Source of the DNA: Candidatus Bathyarchaeota archaeon
GTDB lineage: Archaea > Thermoproteota > Bathyarchaeia > Bathyarchaeales > Bathyarchaeaceae
DNA length: 6,879 nt
Direction of reading: 5' to 3'
NCBI GenBank assembly: GCA_003662715.1
Contig: QMYO01000086.1
Span: 1-6,879, forward strand
The stretch's first letter is position 1, and each line of letters opens with the position of its first letter. Made by a program: the position numbers and the translations under genes. The notes under the pieces were generated by a model. It ran no database searches and was not told the DNA's origin. It saw only the letters and a program-made list of their open reading frames with translations. This document shows, piece by piece, positions 1 to 5,089 of the stretch.

Positions 1-380
1 CACTTGACGTAGTTCAACCAGATGTCGGTATGGCCGGCGGGATTCTTGAGTCAAAGAAGATTGTGGCAATGGCTGAGGCGTATGGTGTGCCTGCTGCCCC
101 CCACAACTGTAATGGTCCAGTTGCAACGGCGGCGACCATACAGCTTGATGCGTGCACTACGAATTTCTTGATACAGGAAATCTTTCCCTTCGACCCGTCA
201 TGGCACTATGAACTAGTAGATGAAGCCTATGAGAAGAAGATTAAAAATGGGTATTTGGATGTGCCTAGAAGGCCGGGGCTCGGTGTAGAGCTTAACGAGG
301 AGGAGATAGCTAAGCATCCGTATAAACCACTGTATGATGTGCGTTTTGCCCGTGAGCGTATGGCTTATTGGATAAGGTAA
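1..380 (+). CDS. Enolase-superfamily sugar-acid dehydratase (galactonate/gluconate dehydratase-like), 3' end only
   Basis: This is the C-terminal 125 residues of a mandelate racemase/enolase superfamily enzyme; the 5' end lies outside the window and the first full codon is at position 3. The visible part opens with QPDVGMAGGI, the end of the (beta/alpha)7beta barrel. It continues with PHNCNGPVATAA, whose His matches the general acid/base of D-galactonate and related sugar-acid dehydratases, then NFLIQE, whose Glu matches the last active-site acid. The C-terminal capping segment, rich in Pro and Gly, follows. Known family members dehydrate aldonic acids to 2-keto-3-deoxy acids using Mg2+; in archaea this feeds branched Entner-Doudoroff pathways. 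The exact substrate cannot be read from this fragment, because the Mg2+ ligands and first catalytic base are missing. It ends with TAA, 43 bases before the convergent deacetylase gene. Confidence 0.85.
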   Translation, partial: LDVVQPDVGMAGGILESKKIVAMAEAYGVPAAPHNCNGPVATAATIQLDACTTNFLIQEIFPFDPSWHYELVDEAYEKKIKNGYLDVPRRPGLGVELNEEEIAKHPYKPLYDVRFARERMAYWIR

Positions 381-423
381 AACAAGTTTGACGTGTACAT
401 TAGTTTGGAACCGCTACCTAGCC

Positions 424-1491
424 TTAAGCCCAGCATTTCCAGTAACGCCTTAACTTCCGCTTCAATTTCCTGAGTGTTCCTTTAACTTTTCGGCGGTTCT
501 CTTTAGGCTCAACAGGCGGAGGGTATGGCTCGTTTACGTTAATGTTTTCCAAGCCGACTACTCCCGCTGTAAGTGCGTACCAGCAGAGGGGTAGAACTGT
601 GGAGTTGTATCCGCTGCCAACCATCAAAACTAGTTTGCCTTGACAAATCTTCTCTGCTTCTTCAACGATGGTGCGAGATAAGGCGAAAAACCCGTTTACT
701 GTGAGCCCTAAGTCACCAAGCATATCAGCGAAATGAGCGTCGCTTCCACCGTTGGCTATGATAAGTTCTGGCTTAAACTCTTCTGCGAGTGGAACAAAAG
801 TTTCTTTCAACGCATATAGATATGTGGAGTCACCTGTCCCGATAGGAAGAGGAACGTTAATGTTGTAACCTTCTCCTTTTCCTTCTCCGATTTGTTCAAT
901 AAAGCCCGTGCCCGGATAAAGAGTTCTCGGGTCTTGGTGCAATGAAATGAACAAAACGTGAGGGTCTGAATAGTAAATGTCGCTGGTTCCGTTCCCGAAG
1001 TGTACGTCATAATCCAAAATTAAAATGCGCTTCAACCTTTGCTTTTTACGTAAATACTCCACCAGCATGGCTACGTCATTAAACAGGCAGAAGCCTCCGC
1101 CATAGTTTCTACCTGCATGATGATAGCCATTGCCCAATGTCACTGCACGGCTAACCTCTCCTTCGTAAATTGCTCTTCCCGCCTCTAGAGCGCCGCCTAC
1201 CATTAACTGGAGAGCTTCAAGAATTTGGGGTGAAACTGGCGTCTCTATGTCGTAAGGTTTGTTCTTCTCTGCTAGGCTAAATATTTTGTTAACATACTCC
1301 TCGTCGTGAACCATAAGTAAGTCCTGTTTTGTAACGGGTTGAGGCGCCAACATGGTCACATTAGGGAGACGGAATATTCCCTGTTCTTCGAAAAAGCGTA
1401 TGACGTTAATGAAACGGTCTCCTCTGAAGGTGTGGTTTGGACCCAAATCATATTGACGAAATTTTTCGTGATACACCAAACCTACTTTCAA
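424..1491 (-). CDS. Zinc-dependent deacetylase, histone deacetylase/AcuC/acetylpolyamine amidohydrolase superfamily
   Basis: A 355-residue arginase-fold deacetylase of normal length for prokaryotic members. The family removes acetyl groups from lysines, polyamines or small amides with one catalytic zinc. Visible active-site elements are the His pair HH124-125, the GFCLFND loop (133-139), DYDVHFGNG with Asp160, zinc ligands Asp162 and His164, the third ligand Asp251 in GGSDAH, and the transition-state Tyr295 in GSGYN. Phe165 replaces the usual second His of DVHHGNG; that residue is not a zinc ligand, so activity is still expected. The C-terminal 25 residues are strongly basic (many Lys/Arg, then YWKCW) and could contact nucleic acid or membrane. 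The start is TTG at 1491: the purine run GGGGGAGAGG sits 5 bases upstream, and a TATA box lies at 1537-1542. The upstream ATG at 1510 is out of frame. The substrate (archaeal chromatin proteins such as Alba or histones, acetyl-CoA synthetase, or polyamines) is not shown by the sequence. Confidence 0.93.
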   Translation of the reverse strand: MKVGLVYHEKFRQYDLGPNHTFRGDRFINVIRFFEEQGIFRLPNVTMLAPQPVTKQDLLMVHDEEYVNKIFSLAEKNKPYDIETPVSPQILEALQLMVGGALEAGRAIYEGEVSRAVTLGNGYHHAGRNYGGGFCLFNDVAMLVEYLRKKQRLKRILILDYDVHFGNGTSDIYYSDPHVLFISLHQDPRTLYPGTGFIEQIGEGKGEGYNINVPLPIGTGDSTYLYALKETFVPLAEEFKPELIIANGGSDAHFADMLGDLGLTVNGFFALSRTIVEEAEKICQGKLVLMVGSGYNSTVLPLCWYALTAGVVGLENINVNEPYPPPVEPKENRRKVKGTLRKLKRKLRRYWKCWA

Positions 1492-1496
1492 AAAAG

Positions 1497-1542
1497 CCTC
1501 TCCCCCGCATCATTGACATCAAACTCTTTAATCGAGTATATA
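1497..1542 (-). promoter_or_regulatory. Promoter and ribosome binding site of the deacetylase gene
   Basis: On the minus strand a TATA box (TATATA, 1537-1542) is preceded by the purine-rich AAGAAGGG, a plausible BRE. Transcription would start about 25 bases downstream, near 1514, giving a leader of about 22 bases. That leader carries GGGGGAGAGG at 1506-1497, five bases before the TTG start codon. The spacing of box, leader and start agrees with an SD-led archaeal mRNA and supports the TTG start. Confidence 0.7.
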
Positions 1543-1606
1543 CCCTTCTTTAGGCTAAAGAAATGTGCCTATTTTAACGTTAAAGAAAAGTAGATGAGCA
1601 CTCAAC

Positions 1607-1613
1607 AAAAAAA
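1607..1613 (-). terminator. T-tract terminator after the CdvA-like gene
   Basis: A run of seven T residues on the minus strand lies about 46 bases after the TAA stop of the CdvA-like gene. No stable hairpin precedes it, which fits the T-rich, hairpin-independent termination known in archaea. It separates this gene from the promoter of the deacetylase gene. Confidence 0.45.
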
Positions 1614-1658
1614 GGTGAAATGGAAGTTCTTTTGAGTCTTGATGACTAAAAGCTATTG

Positions 1659-2561
1659 TTAGTATTCTGTTGTTGCTTCCTCGCTTTGAAATGTGGAGCT
1701 CTCCTCTAGTGGAGCTTCTTCCTCAACCACCTCATTCTCTTCCATCTCAGAAGCTTCGGCGGATTCTATTTCCTCAGAAGTTTCAGCGGTTATTACTTCT
1801 TCGATAGGTTCTTCACTGGTTTCTGAAAAACTCTCCTCTTCGGTCGCGGTTTCCTCCATAGGTGTTTCTGATAATGCTTCAGTTGGTGACTCCTCGGTTA
1901 TGGGAGTTTCTTCTACAGATGTTTCGGGTAATGTTTCCGTTTCTTCAGCTATTGGAGCTTCTTCCACTGGCGTTTCTGGCAACGCTTCGGTCTCTTCGGT
2001 TGCCAGTGGTTCAATTGGTTGTTCCTGTGTCACTTCTTCTGGAGCTGGTTCAACCTCCTGTGTCGCTTCCATCGGCGTTTCTATCTGAGGTTCTGTGGGA
2101 ATCTCAACTGTTTCTTCACTAGTCTCTTCCATTGGTTCTGCGGGTGCAGGTGGGGATGCGATTTCTTCTTCTTTTGGGAAGAAGTCAGCCATTGCTTCTT
2201 TAATTACATTCAATTGTTGTCTTGCAGCTTCTAGTCCAACTGTTAGAGCATTGCTTTCGCGTTGATGTAGCTCTTCATCGATTTCTCCGGCGGCATATTC
2301 AATCTCTGTGCTTGCAAGAAACATCTCTAGTGTCGCTATTTGTTCTTCGAGCTGGTTAATCTTTTCAGTCATTTTTCCAGCTAATTCTTTCTGTCGCGCT
2401 TCAATTTCTGCAATGGCATTGGAGAGACTAGTGTTAAGGTTATCATAGGTAGTCTGTGAAATTTTGCCTGCACTGAACAAGTCGTCCAGCGCCTGTTTCT
2501 TTTTCTTCGCTAGCTCCAGTTCTCTGCTTACTTTTTCGAAAGAGTACTTCCATGAAATCAA
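1659..2561 (-). CDS. CdvA-like coiled-coil protein with a long glutamate-rich disordered tail
   Basis: A 300-residue soluble protein in two parts. Residues 1-125 are helical and coiled-coil forming, starting ISWKYSFEKVSRELELAKKKKQ, with heptad-like stretches at 50-82 and 95-125. I recognise this pattern as the CdvA-like coiled-coil domain of TACK archaea, from memory and not by search. In Sulfolobus CdvA recruits ESCRT-III (CdvB) to membrane during division; that protein also has an N-terminal PRC barrel, absent here. Residues 131-300 form a tail with 61 Glu, many Pro and Thr, and no Lys, Arg, His, Asp or Gly; it is surely disordered. A degenerate repeat of about 17 residues fills 191-244. 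The start is TTG at 2561, with AGGTG seven bases upstream. Neighbours are unrelated and no cdvB or cdvC is visible, so a division role is inference. An alternative is a generic coiled-coil scaffold. Confidence 0.7.
   Translation of the reverse strand: MISWKYSFEKVSRELELAKKKKQALDDLFSAGKISQTTYDNLNTSLSNAIAEIEARQKELAGKMTEKINQLEEQIATLEMFLASTEIEYAAGEIDEELHQRESNALTVGLEAARQQLNVIKEAMADFFPKEEEIASPPAPAEPMEETSEETVEIPTEPQIETPMEATQEVEPAPEEVTQEQPIEPLATEETEALPETPVEEAPIAEETETLPETSVEETPITEESPTEALSETPMEETATEEESFSETSEEPIEEVITAETSEEIESAEASEMEENEVVEEEAPLEESSTFQSEEATTEY
1830..1991 (-). repeat. Degenerate tandem repeat of about 51-57 bases inside the CdvA-like tail
   Basis: Three copies encode residues 191-207, 208-225 and 226-244. 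They share the pattern TE-(A/T)-L-(P/S)-E-T-(P/S)-(V/M)-EE-(A/T)-x-x-x-EE, with periods of 17 and then 19 residues. The copies have diverged in both DNA and protein. They probably arose by slippage or unequal recombination within the acidic tail. Confidence 0.6.
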
Positions 2562-2568
2562 ATTTACA

Positions 2569-2613
2569 CACCTAGCTGAATTGTAGCCTAAAAGGGCAAA
2601 ATAACTTTTATTA
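2569..2613 (-). promoter_or_regulatory. Promoter and ribosome binding site of the CdvA-like gene
   Basis: On the minus strand, TAATAAAAG (2613-2605) is a reasonable TATA box. It would place the transcript start near 2584 and give a leader of about 23 bases. The leader carries AGGTG at 2573-2569, seven bases before the TTG start at 2561. A second AT element, the palindrome GATATATC at 2621-2628, is an alternative box giving a longer leader. Confidence 0.5.
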
Positions 2614-2849
2614 ACATGCAGATATATCGCTAACTGTAAAATCTCGCCTATTTTCGTTTTTTCTTCGAAAAAATACTTTTAAATGTTCACTTCTTAGATT
2701 TGCAAATTATTCTTAAAAATGATTAGTAGAACATTTTATTTTCTCCAATATTCCTTAGGGATTGAAAAGTAGCTGTCTTCATTATTGGATGGAGTACACC
2801 TTATGCTGGAACTGTTGGATTGCTGTTTAGGTTGTATATTCAATCATAG

Positions 2850-2920
2850 ATTCGGATTCGGATTTAGACTAAAATATAAATATCTAATCTTATATAAAGA
2901 AGTTCGAATCCGATTAGATA
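2850..2920. promoter_or_regulatory. Promoter of the PadR gene with nested inverted repeats (probable operator)
   Basis: The TATA box TATATAA lies at 2891-2897, which puts the transcript start near 2919, about 12 bases before the ATG at 2931. A perfect 9-base inverted repeat, TATCTAATC (2881-2889) and GATTAGATA (2912-2920), encloses the box and the start site. A second 9-base pair, TCGGATTCG (2852-2860) and CGAATCCGA (2905-2913), has one arm upstream and the other between the box and the start site. The upstream arm lies in a direct repeat of ATTCGG (2850-2861). PadR proteins are dimeric repressors that often control their own gene, so these are likely operators. Protein binding is inferred, not shown. 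Confidence 0.6.
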
Positions 2921-2930
2921 AAAAGCGTGA

Positions 2931-3266
2931 ATGGTGATGACTTTGGAAACAGACGTCTTAAAGAAAATGCACAGAAGAATCATCAAAGGCTTCCTCGATG
3001 TACTGGTTTTAGCAGAGTTAAGAAAAAGAGTTATGAGCGGCTACGACATCATCGGCTTCATCCATAACAAATTCCGCTTATTGGTCAGCTCAGGCACAGT
3101 CTATTCCCTCCTATACTCTCTGGAGAGGGAAGGGCTGATAGAAGGCAGATGGAACCAGAGAAAGAGAGTGTACAAGTTAACAGATAAAGGTGAGAAAACT
3201 ATTAACACTATTCTGAACGCAAACAACGACATCCAATATCTCGTTAAAAACCTTTTGAAGTGCTGA
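2931..3266 (+). CDS. PadR-family winged-helix transcriptional regulator
   Basis: A 111-residue protein of the size usual for single-domain PadR regulators. The N-terminal helix (10-33) is followed by a winged helix-turn-helix: GYDIIGFIHNKF (38-48), then the recognition helix SSGTVYSLLYSLEREGLI (53-70), where GTVYxLLxxLExxGLI is the PadR hallmark. The beta wing is WNQRKRVYKLTDKG (74-87), and a C-terminal helix (88-110) probably forms the dimer interface. Members bind DNA as dimers and release it on binding a small ligand. The ligand here is unknown and no transporter or enzyme target is adjacent. The ATG at 2931 has no SD and follows a leader of only about 12 bases, so translation is near-leaderless; the ATG at 2937 is an alternative. 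The nested inverted repeats in its promoter point to autoregulation. Confidence 0.88.
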   Translation: MVMTLETDVLKKMHRRIIKGFLDVLVLAELRKRVMSGYDIIGFIHNKFRLLVSSGTVYSLLYSLEREGLIEGRWNQRKRVYKLTDKGEKTINTILNANNDIQYLVKNLLKC

Positions 3267-3268
3267 AG

Positions 3269-3285
3269 GGATTAAAACCTAATCC
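3269..3285 (+). other. Small hairpin just after the PadR stop codon
   Basis: GGATTA (3269-3274) and TAATCC (3280-3285) are perfect inverted copies with a five-base loop, starting three bases after the stop. No T tract follows directly; T-rich sequence appears only near 3341-3354. It may be a weak mRNA 3'-end structure, or chance in AT-rich DNA. Confidence 0.3.
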
Positions 3286-3355
3286 ATCAGAGACTTAGGA
3301 AAAGGTAGATTTGAAGCTCTTCTGTTCTAAATTTAAGTCTTTATGATTTTGTTAG

Positions 3356-3604
3356 TTAACTGGAAAGTTTTGTAGCTAGCTGATCTACAGCGTTCTTTAC
3401 TTTCTCCCATTCATCAAGGTTTCTCAACTGGAATTTATGTTTCCTTTTCCACTTTCCATCTCGGAACTGCCACATATACATAGCAATGGAACGCTTTCCG
3501 TATGATTCAATTACCACCACTGCCTCCCACCATTTTTCGCTTCTAAAAATAGTTACGAAGTCCACAACTTTGTAAAAGTCTGAAATTGGCAGCTTTTCAC
3601 TCAT
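3356..3604 (-). CDS. Small conserved-looking protein of unknown function, 82 residues
   Basis: I do not recognise this family. From the chosen start it is 82 residues, soluble and basic, rich in Trp, Lys and Phe, with no membrane segment or Cys motif. The predicted pattern is a helix (DFYKVVDFV), two or three strands (WWEAVVVIESY, SIAMYMWQFRDG, WKRKHKFQLRN), then a C-terminal helix (DEWEKVKNAVDQLATKL). Strands plus a final helix with many aromatic and basic residues recall small nucleic-acid-binding folds such as PC4, but this is only a resemblance. The start was set at ATG 3604 because AGGGAGAT sits seven bases upstream (3619-3612). An in-frame ATG at 3625 would add seven residues, but a TATA-like TTATAA at 3644-3649 would start the transcript at about 3621, at or past that codon. 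The gene is convergent with the PadR gene. Confidence 0.7.
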   Translation of the reverse strand: MSEKLPISDFYKVVDFVTIFRSEKWWEAVVVIESYGKRSIAMYMWQFRDGKWKRKHKFQLRNLDEWEKVKNAVDQLATKLSS

Positions 3605-3650
3605 TTTCCTTATCTCCCTTTCCATATGATTAGAACAGGTCGATTATAAG
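3605..3650 (-). promoter_or_regulatory. Promoter and ribosome binding site of the small unknown gene
   Basis: On the minus strand CTTATAA (3650-3644) is a TATA box candidate, giving a transcript start near 3621. The SD-like AGGGAGAT (3619-3612) stands seven bases before ATG 3604. Together they favour the shorter protein over the upstream ATG at 3625. Confidence 0.45.
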
Positions 3651-3786
3651 TTATTTCATCAATTTCTCTGTAAACTCGCTTTATGGAAGAAGATAGAAGC
3701 ACCATCCAATCAGACTTCAAAGCTACTCAGCAAAAATGAACTGACAAAAATTAAAAACCAAATCTATGCGCTCGCATACGAATCGA

Positions 3787-3792
3787 TATATA
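3787..3792 (+). promoter_or_regulatory. TATA box of the RDD/zinc-ribbon gene
   Basis: TATATA is centred about 38 bases before the ATG at 3828. The predicted transcript start is near 3815, giving a leader of about 13 bases. No SD is visible before the ATG, so translation is probably near-leaderless. Confidence 0.5.
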
Positions 3793-3827
3793 GACCAAAA
3801 CTATACAAGACTATGCTGTGAAAAACC

Positions 3828-4412
3828 ATGTCAACTGGCTTTGAAAAAATCGGAAGCGACCCCCAACTCCAAGACCATTGGATAAGAAGACTCGTGGCTT
3901 TTATCATCGACAGCATAATTGTAGGCGCCTCCACCGTAATCATCGCAGCGGTCATTACCTTACCCTTCATTCTAATTGCAGTGGCAACTGGCTTGCCTAG
4001 ATATCTGTTTGATCCTTTTTCGTTTCCACTTTTTGCGGGTATCCTCAGTGTTTTTTACTTCACTTTTCTTGAGACCTATTATGGATGGACGTTTGGTAAG
4101 AGAATTATGAATCTAAAAACTGCAAAACTCGATGGACGAAAGCCTCCTTTGGATATGTCTTTCATTAGGAATATAAGCAAGATTTACTGGGTTCTAGTTC
4201 TCATAGATACGGTGATTGGCTTAGCAACTCCAGGCGATCCTCATCAGAAGATAACTGACCGCATCGCTGGAACAATCGTTGTTTCAACAAGCGCTTCACC
4301 ATTTGCGGGCATAACATCAGCGCAACGTGGTGTAAAGTTTTGTTCCTATTGCAGACGGAAATTGCCCATGGACGCTAAATATTGCACTTATTGTGGAAAG
4401 GAACAAGGCTGA
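3828..4412 (+). CDS. RDD-family membrane protein with C-terminal zinc ribbon
   Basis: A 194-residue membrane protein. Residues 18-152 are an RDD domain: HWIRRLVAFIIDSII carries the conserved Arg and Asp of the first helix, and GWTFGKRIMNLKTAKLDGRKP (86-106) is the typical loop after the second helical region. DPHQKITDRIAGTIVV (137-152) is the usual RDD end. Hydrophobic segments lie at about 22-55, 66-84 and 116-133. A linker then leads to a zinc ribbon with Cys172, Cys175, Cys186 and Cys189 in two CxxC knuckles (FCSYC, YCTYCG). RDD proteins have no single known function; some are linked to ion or solute transport. The added ribbon, likely cytoplasmic, may bind a partner protein. The gene has its own TATA box and is convergent with the four-helix membrane protein gene. 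Confidence 0.85.
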   Translation: MSTGFEKIGSDPQLQDHWIRRLVAFIIDSIIVGASTVIIAAVITLPFILIAVATGLPRYLFDPFSFPLFAGILSVFYFTFLETYYGWTFGKRIMNLKTAKLDGRKPPLDMSFIRNISKIYWVLVLIDTVIGLATPGDPHQKITDRIAGTIVVSTSASPFAGITSAQRGVKFCSYCRRKLPMDAKYCTYCGKEQG

Positions 4413-4477
4413 AAACACCTGTATAATTGGTTATCCGCTGAAACTTGTCGTTGCAGATACATAGGTCTTTGAACAAT

Positions 4478-4969
4478 TTACATTCGAACTGCCAGTACGA
4501 TTGCTCTTATAATCAGTGACACGCCGATAAGCATTATTATTTCAGCCCAGAATGTAAACCATGTTGTTATTGTTGCTGTTTCATTAAGTAATATGCTGAT
4601 AAGATAACTTGCTCCTACCCAGAAAACAATATTTGATGCAGCTTCTGCTTTTTTAAGGGTTGGTGAACCAACGGCAATTCTCGCTGCCAGAATGGCTATT
4701 TGGAAAAGACCCCAGATGAGGCTAAAATTTGTTACTGCTGAATAAAACACTGAATGAGCATTAGGAGATACTGGCGCTGGAAGAACAAGTTTATCTGTAT
4801 TAGGAACGCTCACGATGCTGAAATCGCTAAAGAAGGCTATGATTTTGTTAAAAAGATTAGGCGTTACTACAAAAATTGCTCCGACCAAGATAAAGAAAAC
4901 TCCTGTAGAAATAGCGCTGAAAAGGCTTTCCCTATGTTTATGCGAAAAACTTTCAAAACTCTTGTTCAA
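4478..4969 (-). CDS. Four-helix integral membrane protein of unknown function
   Basis: I do not recognise a named family. From the chosen start the protein is 163 residues: a charged N-terminus (KSFESFSHKHRESLF), then about four membrane helices. Counted from the longer ATG 5005 form they are near 31-48, 88-113, 122-141 and 148-173. A polar loop with several prolines lies between the first two. No catalytic or metal motif is visible. The start is placed at TTG 4969 because AGGGTGA (4981-4975) ends five bases upstream and because the TATA-like GTTATATG (5010-5003) would begin transcription near 4981. The longer in-frame reading from ATG 5005 adds 12 residues, has no SD, and would need the more distant AT box at 5039-5047. 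It is divergent from the zinc-ribbon gene at 5090 and convergent with the RDD gene. Confidence 0.7.
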   Translation of the reverse strand: MNKSFESFSHKHRESLFSAISTGVFFILVGAIFVVTPNLFNKIIAFFSDFSIVSVPNTDKLVLPAPVSPNAHSVFYSAVTNFSLIWGLFQIAILAARIAVGSPTLKKAEAASNIVFWVGASYLISILLNETATITTWFTFWAEIIMLIGVSLIIRAIVLAVRM

Positions 4970-5038
4970 CACGTTCACCCTATACAGTAATTGATGCATA
5001 AGCATATAACGTTTCTTTATTCGTGACTTAGGTGTATG

Positions 5039-5084
5039 TTTTAAATACTTAATCCTCTAATAGAAGAAAGGAAATTAACGGTGA
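5039..5084 (+). promoter_or_regulatory. Promoter and ribosome binding site of the zinc-ribbon membrane protein gene
   Basis: TTTTAAATA (5039-5047) is a good archaeal TATA box, predicting a transcript start near 5069. GGTGA (5080-5084) lies five bases before ATG 5090, while AAAGG (5067-5071) lies nine bases before GTG 5081. The near-palindromic box could also serve the divergent four-helix gene. Confidence 0.5.
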
Positions 5085-5089
5085 ATTAT

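Larger units (their letters stand above)
2562..2930. other. AT-rich divergent intergenic region, 369 bases
   Basis: No convincing gene lies here: the longest ATG-initiated ORFs I could find are under 20 codons and lack ribosome binding sites. The left end holds the CdvA-like promoter and the right end (2850-2930) the PadR promoter and its inverted repeats. The middle has a perfect 7-base inverted repeat at 2657-2673 (TTTTTTC, loop TTC, GAAAAAA). It is followed by a TATA-like TTTTAAAT at 2677-2684 and a T-rich stretch near 2742-2755. I cannot tell whether this middle part is transcribed. Confidence 0.6.

Noticed and set aside
1339..1593. 84-codon plus-strand frame over the 5' end of the deacetylase gene
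   Set aside because: It overlaps the conserved start and promoter of the deacetylase on the other strand and shows no domain or ribosome binding site.
1890..2000. LPETS/LPETP resembling the LPxTG sortase signal in the CdvA-like protein
   Set aside because: The fifth residue is not Gly, there is no following membrane helix and basic tail, and no signal peptide, so cell-wall sorting is not supported.
1693..2088. Serine-rich reading frame on the plus strand opposite the CdvA-like tail
   Set aside because: It is the mirror of Glu codons (GAA/GAG read as TTC/CTC and Ser frames) in the acidic tail. It has no promoter or SD and its composition is wholly explained by the minus-strand gene.
2712..2840. 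Very short ORFs (13-19 codons) in the intergenic region
   Set aside because: They lack SD sequences and promoters at the right distance, and stops are as frequent as expected in AT-rich DNA.
2896..2915. tRNA T-arm-like sequence GTTCGAATCC
   Set aside because: The loop matches, but the flanking stem bases do not pair, and no acceptor stem, D-arm or anticodon arm is found nearby. It is better explained as part of the PadR operator repeats.
4754..4990. 78-codon plus-strand frame inside the four-helix membrane gene
   Set aside because: The minus-strand frame gives a coherent four-helix membrane protein with SD and promoter; this frame gives a basic peptide with no recognisable feature.
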